Shown here: positions 17,726 to 25,111 of the stretch, piece after piece | Layout: every line of letters begins with the position of its first letter | Position numbering within the stretch: position 1 is the stretch's first letter | Origin: Pedococcus sp031456495 | Lineage (GTDB): Bacteria > Actinomycetota > Actinomycetes > Actinomycetales > Dermatophilaceae | Length of the DNA stretch: 64,000 bases | Direction of reading: 5' to 3' | NCBI RefSeq assembly: GCF_031456495.1 | Contig: NZ_JAVDUW010000001.1 | Span: forward strand, 1,612,001 to 1,676,000 | Position numbers and translations under genes: made by a program | The notes under the pieces: model-generated | Seen by the model: only the letters and a program-made list of their open reading frames with translations | The model's database searches: none | Told to the model about the DNA's origin: nothing

Positions 17726-18520
17726 ATGGACAGGCTTCGATCCGGACCCCGGCGCGACCGCATCGTGGAGATGGCCTCGTCGAACGGGCTCACCAGCGTC
17801 GAGGAGCTCTCGGCCACCTTCGGCGTCACTCCCTCCACCATCCGGCGCGACCTCGCCCTGCTCACCACGCAGGGCAAGCTGGCCCGCACGTACGGCGGGG
17901 CGCTCAGCCTCGAGCCGCACCCCGAGGCCTCCCTGCGCCAACGGCTCGGCCAGGCCCACGCCGCCAAGCGCGCGATCGCGGCCTGGGCGGCCTCGCAGAT
18001 CGTCCCTGGCGAGAGCGTGCTCCTCGACGGCGGGTCGACGACCGCGGCGCTCGCCCAGGCGCTCACCGGGCTCCGGCACCTGTCGGTGTCGACCATCGGC
18101 CTGCCCGCGCTCGAGGTGCTCGTCGAGGCCGAGCCCGAGGACCTCGAGATCGTGCTTCTGGGCGGCCGGCTGCGGCCGATGAGCCAGAGCTTCGTCGGGC
18201 CGGTCACCGAGCAGGCGCTCGAGCGCATGACCTTCGACCGGGCGTTCATGGGCGCCGACGGCGTCCGCGCCGACCGGGGCATCAACGAGAAGGACCTCGA
18301 GCAGACCCGGCTCAAGGAGCTCATGATGGGCCGCGCCGACCACGTCTACGTCCTGGCCGACGCCTCGAAGATCGGCCAGGCACCGTTCCACGCCTGGGCC
18401 GTCATGCCTGCGCGCTGGACCCTGGTCACCGACTCCGGGGTCGACCCCGCCGCGCTCGAGCCGTTCCGCGCCAAGGGGATCGAGGTCGAGGTGGCACCCG
18501 ACCTGCCGGTCACCGACTGA
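17726..18520 (+). CDS. DeoR-family transcriptional repressor
   Basis: 264 residues from ATG 17726; a GTG at 17693 overlapping the pdxA2 stop is an alternative. The N-terminal winged helix (RRDRIVEMASSNGLTSVEELSATFGVTPSTIRRDLALLTTQGKL) is followed by the RTYGGAL linker and a sugar-phosphate-binding DeoR C-terminal domain (LLDGGSTTAALAQAL, VLLGGRLRPMSQSFVGP, FDRAFMGADGV, YVLADASKIG). DeoR proteins usually respond to phosphorylated sugars, which fits the sugar-acid phosphate made by the adjacent kinase. The 15-bp palindromic element found at 15328-15342 and 15547-15561 is the likely binding site. Confidence 0.9.
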   Translation: MDRLRSGPRRDRIVEMASSNGLTSVEELSATFGVTPSTIRRDLALLTTQGKLARTYGGALSLEPHPEASLRQRLGQAHAAKRAIAAWAASQIVPGESVLLDGGSTTAALAQALTGLRHLSVSTIGLPALEVLVEAEPEDLEIVLLGGRLRPMSQSFVGPVTEQALERMTFDRAFMGADGVRADRGINEKDLEQTRLKELMMGRADHVYVLADASKIGQAPFHAWAVMPARWTLVTDSGVDPAALEPFRAKGIEVEVAPDLPVTD

Positions 18521-18538
18521 CCGCCGACGCCTCGTCGG

Positions 18539-18544
18539 TACGGT
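18539..18544 (+). promoter_or_regulatory. -10 hexamer for a leaderless MATE transcript
   Basis: TACGGT lies 6 nt before GTG 18551, so transcription should begin at or next to the start codon. No Shine-Dalgarno is present, consistent with leaderless translation. Confidence 0.5.
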
Positions 18545-18550
18545 GGCGCG

Positions 18551-19963
18551 GTGCGCACCGCAGGAGGGGACGGCCCGGAGCAGCCCGGACCCGAGCAGCC
18601 CGGCCCTGGACAACCCGGGCCTGGGGAGCCCGGCTCGGGCCAGGCGGGCGACGTCCTGCGGCTCGCGGTCCCGGCCTTCCTCGCCCTCGTCGCCGAACCG
18701 CTCTTCCTGCTCGCCGACTCGGCGATCATCGGCCACCTCGGCACCGCCCAGCTCGCCGGCCTCGGCGTCGCCAGCGCCACCCTCATCACCGCGGCGAACA
18801 TCTTCGTCTTCCTCGCCTACGGCACGACATCGATCGTGGCCCGGCAGGTCGGGGCGGGCAGCGAGCGCGGCGCCCTGACCGCCGGGGTGGACGGCACCTG
18901 GCTCGCAGTCGGCCTCGGGGCGCTGACCGCGGTCGCGGTGGGCCTGGCAGCCGAGCCCCTGTGCCGCCTCTTCGGCGCCTCCGGCGCGGCCATCGACTAC
19001 GCCACGACGTACCTGCGGATCTCCGCCCTCGGCATCCCGGCCATGCTCGTCGCCCTCGCCGCGACCGGCGTCCTGCGCGGGCTGCAGGACACCCACACCC
19101 CGCTCGTCGCCTCCGTCGTCGGTTTCACGTCGAACATCGCGCTCAACCTGCTCTTCGTCTACGGCTTCCACTGGGGCATCGCGGGCTCGGCCTGGGGCAC
19201 GGTGATCGCCCAGACCGGCATGGCGGCCGGCCTCGCGACCGTGCTCGTCGGCCACACCCGCCGCGCCGGCGCGACCCTGCACCCGCACCCCGGACGGGTG
19301 CTGCGGGCCGGGCTCACCGGCATACCGCTGCTCGTCCGGACGCTGGCGCTGCGCGCGATCCTGCTGCTCACCACCTGGGTGGCCGCCGGGCTCGGCGACG
19401 TGCCGCTCGCGTCGCACCAGGTGGCGACGACGGTGTGGAGCTTCCTCGCCTTCGCGCTCGACGCGCTCGCCATCGCGGCGCAGGCGCTCACCGGCAAGGC
19501 GCTCGGGGCCGGCGACGTGGTGGGTGCGCGCTCGGCCACGACCCTGATGCTGCGCTGGGGGGTCTGGGGCGGCGCGGTCCTCGGCCTGCTGCTGCTCGCA
19601 GTCCACCGCCTGCTCCCGGCGCTCTTCACCACGGACCCGGCCGTCCGCTCCGCCCTCGCCGCGGCCCTCGTCGTCGTGGCCCTCGGGCAGCCGCTCGCCG
19701 GGTACGTCTTCGTCGTCGACGGCGTCCTCATCGGCGCCGGCGACGGCCGCTGGCTGGCCGGCGCGATGGCCGCCACGCTCGTGCTCTACGCGCCGCTGGC
19801 GGTGTGGGTCCACCTCGCCGGTGACGGGCTGCTCACCCACGGGGCACCGTATGCCGTGACGGTGCTGTGGGTGGTGTTCACGGCCTTCATGGCGATCCGG
19901 GCGGCGTTCTTCTGGTGGCGGGTCCGCGGCGACGCCTGGGTCGTCACCGGCGCCTCCCGCTAG
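18551..19963 (+). CDS. MATE-family efflux transporter (DinF-like)
   Basis: 470 residues from GTG 18551. A soluble Pro/Gly/Glu repeat leader (units of QPGP/EPG, about 30 residues) precedes twelve hydrophobic helices. LADSAIIGHLGTAQLAGLGVASA and ALDALAIAAQALTGKALGAGD in the two halves are MATE repeats. These proteins export cationic drugs or metabolites using sodium or proton gradients. In many Micrococcales a MATE gene sits beside rplI, and here it lies one gene away. Contains the rare Ile codon ATA within the iterated GGCATAC motif at 19319. Confidence 0.88.
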   Translation: MRTAGGDGPEQPGPEQPGPGQPGPGEPGSGQAGDVLRLAVPAFLALVAEPLFLLADSAIIGHLGTAQLAGLGVASATLITAANIFVFLAYGTTSIVARQVGAGSERGALTAGVDGTWLAVGLGALTAVAVGLAAEPLCRLFGASGAAIDYATTYLRISALGIPAMLVALAATGVLRGLQDTHTPLVASVVGFTSNIALNLLFVYGFHWGIAGSAWGTVIAQTGMAAGLATVLVGHTRRAGATLHPHPGRVLRAGLTGIPLLVRTLALRAILLLTTWVAAGLGDVPLASHQVATTVWSFLAFALDALAIAAQALTGKALGAGDVVGARSATTLMLRWGVWGGAVLGLLLLAVHRLLPALFTTDPAVRSALAAALVVVALGQPLAGYVFVVDGVLIGAGDGRWLAGAMAATLVLYAPLAVWVHLAGDGLLTHGAPYAVTVLWVVFTAFMAIRAAFFWWRVRGDAWVVTGASR

Positions 19964-20013
19964 GCCGGCTCGACCACCGCAGCCCTCCCCCTCTCCCGGA
20001 TCACCTCCCAGCA

Positions 20014-20057
20014 TTGGGGGCCCGAGCGCTCGCGATCCCGAGCGCTCGGGCCCCCAA
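20014..20057. terminator. Perfect 19-bp inverted repeat between convergent genes
   Basis: Arms 20014-20032 and 20039-20057 are exactly complementary around a 6-nt loop. Each arm itself contains the palindrome CGAGCGCTCG, so cruciform forms are possible. There is no U-tract. It lies between the MATE gene and the gamma-glutamyltransferase gene ends and should stop transcription from both sides. Confidence 0.8.
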
Positions 20058-20089
20058 ACCGACGTCGGCGGGGCCGCCGCAGGCGCAGG

Positions 20090-21619
20090 TCAGGAGGAGA
20101 CGCGGGTGGCGGCCTCGCGACGGGGGTCCCCGGCGGCGGCGAGGCTGCCGTCACCCCCACGCCAGGCGGCACCCACCCCGCCGAAGAACATCGAGCGCGG
20201 CCCGTGCGAGTACGCCGGCAGGCCGAGCGCCTCGATCGCGGCCACCAGCGCCTCGTCGTCCTCGTGGTCGACCTGCACGTCGTCGCCGTCGAGCACCCGC
20301 ACGTGCACCCGCGGGGCGTCGATCGCCTCCTGCACCGGGTCGCCGTGCAGGCAGTGCCGCGCCAGCACCTGCATCAGCGCCGTCGTGATCCGGTCGGCCC
20401 CCGGGCTGCCGACGGCGAGCACGGAGCCGTCGCTCGCCCTGGCCACCGAGGGCGCCATGTTCGAGGCGAGCCGGGTGCCGGGTTCGAGGGCGTGCAGGCC
20501 CAGCCGGTTGAGCTCGGGCTCGCCGAGGCAGTTGTTGAGCATCATCCCGGTGCCGGGCACGGTCGCCCCCGACCCGTAGCCGCTCGACGCCGTGATCGCG
20601 CACACCGTCCCGTCGCTGTCGGCTGCCGACACGTGCGCCGTCGACGACGACGTCGGCAGGCCGGCGAGGCCGTGCCGCTCGACCGTCTCGAGCAGCGCGT
20701 ACCCGTCCTCCTCGAGGTCGGTCGACAGGTCGTGCACCCGGGTGCGGTAGGTCAGCACCCTGCGCTGCACATCGACCACCCGGGCCCAGTCCCAGCCCTC
20801 GGCGGCCGCGAGCTCGCCCAGCATCACGGCCAGCATCGGGCCGCCCACCGACGGGGGCGGGTTCGTGGCCAGGTCCCAGTCGCCCAACGGGATCCGCAGC
20901 GGCGTGCGCACCTGCGCCCGGTATGCCGCGAGGTCCGCGGCTGTGACCAGCCCGCCGCGCTCGTCCATGTCGGCCGCGATCCGTGCGCCGAGGTCCCCGG
21001 TGTACAGGCTGCGCGCACCCTCGGCCCCAATGTGCTCGAGCGTGGTCGCGAGGTCGGGGTTGGGGACGAGGTCGCCCGCCTGCACCGGGCTGCCGTCCGC
21101 CCGACGCACGAGTGGCCGGGTGTGGGGGTCCCAGCCGAAGACGCTCTCGCCGGTCAGCGCGAGGTAGCTTGCCGCCGCGGCGCCCACGGCATACCCGTCC
21201 CGGGCAGCGGTGACGCTCGGGGCGAGGACCTCGCCCCACGGCGCGGTCCCGTGCCGGTCGTGGGCGACCCCGAGGGCGGCGAAGGCGCCGGGCGTGGCGA
21301 CGCTGCCGTGCCCGGCATACAGGGTGAGCCCGCCGCCGTAGCTGGTGGTCACCTCCCGCAGGCCGCTCCCGAACCGATCGCGCGGCAGGCCCCGGCCCGG
21401 CATCTCGACGTTCCCGTCGACGACCTCCGGCTCGCCGCCGGCAGGCCACACGGTGACGAACGCTCCGCCGAGCACCGACACGATCCCGGGCTCGGTGGTC
21501 ATCGCCGCGACCATGGCCGCGATCGCGGCGTCGACCGCGTTGCCCCCGGCCGCGGCCGCCGCCATCCCCGCGTCGGCGGAGACCGGACCCGTCGCCGCGA
21601 CCGCCACCCGCCTGCCCAT
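20090..21619 (-). CDS. Gamma-glutamyltransferase-family Ntn hydrolase
   Basis: About 509 residues from ATG 21619, chosen because AGGA lies 8 nt upstream; ATG 21628 is also possible. The N-terminal GGNAVDAAIAAMVAAMTTEPG and GGAFVTVW, and the small-subunit start TSSSTAHVSAADSDGTVCAITASSGYGSG, are family signatures; the Thr of SSSTAHVS is the expected autoprocessing nucleophile. LASNMAPSVARASDGSVLAVGSPGADRI follows as in GGT. No signal peptide is seen, so it may be a cytoplasmic member that cleaves gamma-glutamyl conjugates or acyl amides. Stands alone between two terminators. Confidence 0.87.
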   Translation of the reverse strand: MGRRVAVAATGPVSADAGMAAAAAGGNAVDAAIAAMVAAMTTEPGIVSVLGGAFVTVWPAGGEPEVVDGNVEMPGRGLPRDRFGSGLREVTTSYGGGLTLYAGHGSVATPGAFAALGVAHDRHGTAPWGEVLAPSVTAARDGYAVGAAAASYLALTGESVFGWDPHTRPLVRRADGSPVQAGDLVPNPDLATTLEHIGAEGARSLYTGDLGARIAADMDERGGLVTAADLAAYRAQVRTPLRIPLGDWDLATNPPPSVGGPMLAVMLGELAAAEGWDWARVVDVQRRVLTYRTRVHDLSTDLEEDGYALLETVERHGLAGLPTSSSTAHVSAADSDGTVCAITASSGYGSGATVPGTGMMLNNCLGEPELNRLGLHALEPGTRLASNMAPSVARASDGSVLAVGSPGADRITTALMQVLARHCLHGDPVQEAIDAPRVHVRVLDGDDVQVDHEDDEALVAAIEALGLPAYSHGPRSMFFGGVGAAWRGGDGSLAAAGDPRREAATRVSS

Positions 21620-21683
21620 GCGGACCATCCTGACCCGAGCCGCCGGTCCGCGCCACGGCACGACGCCGCAGGGGGAGACGACG

Positions 21684-21720
21684 ACGCCCGGTCCGACTCC
21701 CTGGGAGCCGGACCGGGCGT
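21684..21720 (-). terminator. Terminator hairpin after rplI
   Basis: 12-bp arms ACGCCCGGTCCG (21684-21695) and its complement (21709-21720), with an inner CTCCC/GGGAG pairing. It follows the rplI stop in transcription direction. No clear U-run. Confidence 0.7.
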
Positions 21721-21739
21721 GGTCGGTCGTGCGCTGGTG

Positions 21740-22186
21740 TCAGCCGGCGACGACGTCGAGCTTGACCGTGGCCTGTACCTCGGGGTGCAGCCGGACGGTC
21801 GCCTGGTGCGAGCCCACCGACTTGATCGGGGTGGGGATCTCGATCCGGCGGCGGTCCAGCTCCGGGCCACCGGCAGCCTTGACGGCGTCGGCGACGTCGG
21901 CCGGGGAGACCGCACCGAACAGGCGGCCGGCCGCACCGGCGTGGGCGACGACCTTGACGGTGCCGTTCTCGAGGTTGCCCTTGATGGACTTGGCCTCCTC
22001 GAGGGTCTTCACCTCGCGGACCTCGCGGCCCTTGGCGATGGCGTCGACCTGCTTCTGCCCGCCCTTGGTCCACGCAGTGGCCAGGCCACGGCGGAACAGG
22101 AAGTTGCGGGCGTAGCCGTCCTTGACGTCGACGACGTCACCGGCGGTGCCGAGGCTGCTCACCTCGTGCGTCAGGATGACCTTCAT
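21740..22186 (-). CDS. rplI: 50S ribosomal protein L9
   Basis: 148 residues, normal length. The N-terminal domain MKVILTHEVSSLGTAGDVVDVKDGYARNFL and the C-terminal domain are joined by the long helix (QVDAIAKGREVREVKTLEEAKSI). L9 binds the 23S rRNA near L1 and supports decoding fidelity. AGGAAGGA precedes ATG 22186. Last gene of the rpsF-ssb-rpsR-rplI cluster; the dnaB helicase gene that often follows in actinobacteria is not in this position. Confidence 0.98.
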   Translation of the reverse strand: MKVILTHEVSSLGTAGDVVDVKDGYARNFLFRRGLATAWTKGGQKQVDAIAKGREVREVKTLEEAKSIKGNLENGTVKVVAHAGAAGRLFGAVSPADVADAVKAAGGPELDRRRIEIPTPIKSVGSHQATVRLHPEVQATVKLDVVAG

Positions 22187-22211
22187 GTCAGTTCCTTCCT
22201 AGCGCCCGAGC

Positions 22212-22448
22212 TCAGCGGGACGAGCTGGAGTAGGGCAGCAGCGCCATCTCGCGGGCGTTCTTGACCGCGGTGGCGATGAGCCGCTGCTCCTGGACGGACA
22301 CACCGGTCACCCGGCGAGCGCGGATCTTGCCGCGGTCGGAGATGAACTTGCGCAGCAGCGCAGTGTCCTTGTAGTCGATGTTCTCGACCTTCGCCGCCTT
22401 CAGCGGGTTGGCCTTCTTCTTGGGCTTGCGCACAACGGGCTTGGCCAT
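22212..22448 (-). CDS. rpsR: 30S ribosomal protein S18, zinc-free form
   Basis: 78 residues. The core IDYKDTALLRKFISDRGKIRARRVTG and AVKNAREMALLPYSSSSR is canonical. The N-terminal Cys-x2-Cys zinc site of C+ S18 proteins is replaced by NPLKAAKVENID, with no cysteine in the whole protein. Pairs with S6 on the 30S platform. AAGGAGAG precedes ATG 22448. Separated from ssb by 154 bp containing small hairpins, so it may have its own promoter or processing site. Confidence 0.98.
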   Translation of the reverse strand: MAKPVVRKPKKKANPLKAAKVENIDYKDTALLRKFISDRGKIRARRVTGVSVQEQRLIATAVKNAREMALLPYSSSSR

Positions 22449-22561
22449 CGTGGTGCTCTCCTTCGAGTTTCAGGATGAGCCCTGGTTCCCCAGGGATGGT
22501 GGTGGTGCTGTCTTGCTGAGGTGTGCCGTGGGCTTCCCGCGAGCGGTGCGCCACCGGCATA

Positions 22562-22595
22562 CCGGATGATCCGGACCGGTCAGGTCCCTCTGACC
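22562..22595 (-). other. Two short hairpins between ssb and rpsR
   Basis: CCGGAT-G-ATCCGG (22562-22574) and GGTCAG/CTGACC with a 6-nt loop (22578-22595) lie just after the ssb stop. Could be an attenuator or processing site that sets the ratio of ssb to ribosomal protein transcripts. A GGCATAC motif (22556-22562) adjoins the first. Confidence 0.4.
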
Positions 22596-22602
22596 AGGTC
22601 GA

Positions 22603-23163
22603 TCAGAACGGGGGCTCGTCGTAGGACGGGGCCTGACCCCATCCGCCGCCCTGCTGGCCGCCGCCCTGCTGCTGCTGGCCGCCACCCTGCTGGCCACCGG
22701 AGGGACCGGTCGCCCAGGGGTCGTCCTGCTGCTGGCCGCCGCCGTAGCCGCCGCCCTGCTGGCCGCCGCCACCGAAGCCACCGCCGCCACCGCCGGAGCG
22801 CTGGGTCTTGTTGACCTTCGCAGTCGCGTACCGCAGCGAGGGGCCGACCTCGTCGACCTCCATCTCGATGACGGTGCGCTTCTCGCCCTCCTTGGTCTCG
22901 TACGAGCGAGACTTCAGGCGGCCGGTGACGATGACCCGGGTGCCACGCTGCAGCGACTCGGCGACGTTCTCCGCCGCGTCACGCCACACCGAGCAGCGCA
23001 TGAACAGCGTCTCGCCGTCCTTCCACTCGTTGCTCTGCCGGTCGAACTGCCGCGGCGTGGAGGCCACAGTGAAGTTCGCGACGGCAGCACCCGAGGGGGT
23101 GAAGCGCAGCTCGGGGTCGCCGGTGATGTTGCCGATGACGGTGATGACGGTGTCGCCAGCCAT
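22603..23163 (-). CDS. ssb: Single-stranded DNA-binding protein
   Basis: 186 residues. OB fold at about 1-115 (DTVITVIGNITGDPELRFTPSGAAVANFTVAST, LFMRCSVWRDAAENVAESLQRGTRVIVTGRLKSRSYET). A Gly/Gln-rich disordered linker (repeats of GGGQQ) leads to the acidic tip DEPPF that recruits replication and repair partners. Lies between rpsF and rpsR, the usual bacterial arrangement. Confidence 0.98.
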   Translation of the reverse strand: MAGDTVITVIGNITGDPELRFTPSGAAVANFTVASTPRQFDRQSNEWKDGETLFMRCSVWRDAAENVAESLQRGTRVIVTGRLKSRSYETKEGEKRTVIEMEVDEVGPSLRYATAKVNKTQRSGGGGGGFGGGGQQGGGYGGGQQQDDPWATGPSGGQQGGGQQQQGGGQQGGGWGQAPSYDEPPF

Positions 23164-23235
23164 GGAGCGTGTCCCCTGTTCGTGTCAGGTGGTCCGGGTC
23201 GCGTGGTGCGGGACCGGGGTTCGGATCGGTGCTGC

Positions 23236-23523
23236 TCAGGCGCCGGGGCGCAGGAGCTTGGTGCGCATGACCGACTCGTTCAGGCCGAGCTGGCGGTCCA
23301 GCTCCTTGGCCGTGGCCGGCTCAGCGGTGAAGTTGACGACGGCGTAGATGCCCTCGGACTTCTTCTTGATGTCGTAGGCCAGGCGACGACGGCCCCAGAC
23401 GTCGACGTTGTCGACGGTGCCCTTGTCCTTGGTCACGACGGTGAGGAACTTGTCGAGCGACGGAGCGACCGTGCGGTCGTCCAGCTCGGGGTCGAGGATG
23501 ACCATCAGTTCGTACTGACGCAT
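23236..23523 (-). CDS. rpsF: 30S ribosomal protein S6
   Basis: 95 residues, MRQYELMVILDPELDDRTVAPSLDKF at the start and WGRRRLAYDIKKKSEGIYAVVNFTAEP in the middle, the normal ferredoxin-like fold. Binds S18 before joining the 30S platform. First gene of its operon, with GGAGG 12 nt upstream of ATG 23523 and a structured leader. Confidence 0.98.
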   Translation of the reverse strand: MRQYELMVILDPELDDRTVAPSLDKFLTVVTKDKGTVDNVDVWGRRRLAYDIKKKSEGIYAVVNFTAEPATAKELDRQLGLNESVMRTKLLRPGA

Positions 23524-23640
23524 GCTGGTAACCCGCCTCCTTTGGTCTGTGGCGGTCACGGTCCTTCCGTGACAGGAGGGTTGCAGTGCGATCCCCCGCC
23601 GGCTCGTGCCGTGGGGGAACCTGACAAGGGTACCGGGCCG
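23524..23640 (-). promoter_or_regulatory. rpsF operon promoter and structured 5' leader
   Basis: Read on the minus strand, TACCCT (rc of 23628-23633) is a plausible -10. The leader folds into a CCCCC/GGGGG hairpin with inner CGGC/GCCG pairing and, nearer the start, a perfect 7-bp hairpin GTCACGG/CCGTGAC (23555-23573) with a 5-nt loop. Many bacteria regulate rpsF by S6:S18 binding to such a leader; I could not confirm the exact consensus. Confidence 0.45.
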
Positions 23641-23692
23641 CGACGACAATCCCGAATCGTTCTCCACAGGCCCGGTCCAACCGGACGCCGGC

Positions 23693-25111
23693 TCAGGTGA
23701 TCCGCACGAGCAGGCGGTCCGGTGCGCCGGTGAAGTCGCCGGCCAGCTCGTCGTCGTCGAGCCCGTCCTCGCGCACCTCGCCCTCCGCCACGTCCTCGTC
23801 CACCGGGGCGTATGCCGTCGGCGCCGGCTCCCGGGGTGCCGGGACGGCGGCCACGCCGCGCCACACGCGGACGACCAGCCACGCCACCCCGCCCACGCGG
23901 AGCAGCAGGAACACGGCATACCAGCCCGGCGGCAGGCCGCGGTCGGGCGTGGACAGGCCCGCGACGTAGAGCCACACCATGGCGAAGTGCAGCGCCTCGG
24001 CACCCGCCCACACCAGGTGGTCGCGCCAGCGCAGGCCGCACAGGGCGACGAGCGGCACCAGCCACAGCGACGCCTGGACGGGGAACGCCTTGCCGGTGAG
24101 CAGCACGAGCGCCACGAGCACGAGCGACACCTGCGCCAGCGTGGGCCGTGGGCCCGGGCGCAGGGCGAAGACGGTCCCGGCGAGCAGCGCCAGCACGCCG
24201 GTCGCGATCGAGAGCAGGGTGGCGAGCCCGGGGGGCAGGGGGTCGAGGCCGACGAGCTGCGGCAGCAGCCACACCGAGCCGAGGCCGGGCGCGCTCTGCC
24301 ACCAGACGTCGGCGCTGCGCAGGACCGCGCCGGGGTTGCCGAGCAGGAAGGGCACCAGCACGACCGCGACCGCGACGACGGCCCCGAGCAGCGCTCGGCC
24401 CACCGCGGCGAGCCGGCCGGTGCGGACGCCGAGGAGCAGCAGGGCCAGCAGGACGAGCAGCGGGTAGGTGCGGGCCGTGACCGCGAGGCCGAGCAGGACT
24501 CCTGCGGCGAGCGGGCGGCGCCGCGCCCACAGCCACACCCCGGCACTGACCAGCACCACGCCGAACAGGTCGACCGACACCATCGCCGCGAGCAGCAGGA
24601 CCGGGCTCAGGGCGACGTGCGCCGCCAGGGCCGCGTGCCGCGGGCGGGTCGCCGCCGTCAGCCAGACGATGCCGAGGGCGCAGGCCGTGGCCACGACCGC
24701 CCACAGAAGGACGAACCATCGGGTCTGGTCGAGGAACGCGCCGTCCGGCACGAGGCCGCCCAGCAGCGCGAGCAGGCTCCCGCTGAGCACGGGGTGGTCG
24801 GACGTGGTGCCGGAGGCGGTTAGGTACGAACCGAGGCCCTCGTGCAGGCGGCCGAGCTGGTAGAGCGACGGCAGGTCCGAGAAGCAGCCGTGCCAGAACT
24901 GGTCCGACCCCGCCCAGCCCTTCTGGATGCAGTGCGAGCGCTGGACCACCGACAGCGCCATGGTGAGCGCAGCCGCGACCAGCAGCGGCAGCACGGTGGC
25001 CAGCCACGACGCGGCCCGGGCGGAGGCGTGCCGGCCGAGCGGGCCGCCGGCGAGGGCCAGCGCGCCGCCCGACAGGCCCTCGTCCTGCCGCTCCGGGGCC
25101 GCCGCCGTCAC
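23693..25111 (-). CDS. GT87-like polytopic membrane mannosyltransferase
   Basis: 472 residues from GTG 25111, overlapping the PBP stop by 4 bp. About ten hydrophobic helices follow a short cytoplasmic leader. The first outer loop is long and carries GSDQFWHGCFSDLPSLYQLGRLHEGLGSYL, and a later loop YPLLVLLALL/ARTYP resembles the aromatic-lined sites of GT-C enzymes using polyprenyl-phosphate mannose. The position next to a class A PBP matches mycobacterial Rv0051 beside ponA1. Acidic C-terminal tail (EDVAEGEVREDGLDDDEL). Probably decorates a lipid or cell-wall glycan; acceptor unknown. Confidence 0.72.
   Translation of the reverse strand: MTAAAPERQDEGLSGGALALAGGPLGRHASARAASWLATVLPLLVAAALTMALSVVQRSHCIQKGWAGSDQFWHGCFSDLPSLYQLGRLHEGLGSYLTASGTTSDHPVLSGSLLALLGGLVPDGAFLDQTRWFVLLWAVVATACALGIVWLTAATRPRHAALAAHVALSPVLLLAAMVSVDLFGVVLVSAGVWLWARRRPLAAGVLLGLAVTARTYPLLVLLALLLLGVRTGRLAAVGRALLGAVVAVAVVLVPFLLGNPGAVLRSADVWWQSAPGLGSVWLLPQLVGLDPLPPGLATLLSIATGVLALLAGTVFALRPGPRPTLAQVSLVLVALVLLTGKAFPVQASLWLVPLVALCGLRWRDHLVWAGAEALHFAMVWLYVAGLSTPDRGLPPGWYAVFLLLRVGGVAWLVVRVWRGVAAVPAPREPAPTAYAPVDEDVAEGEVREDGLDDDELAGDFTGAPDRLLVRIT

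Noticed and set aside
20204..22264. A plus-strand frame of nearly 690 codons opposite the gamma-glutamyltransferase and rplI
   Set aside because: Runs across the ends of two real genes and a terminator; Arg/His/Pro-rich shadow.
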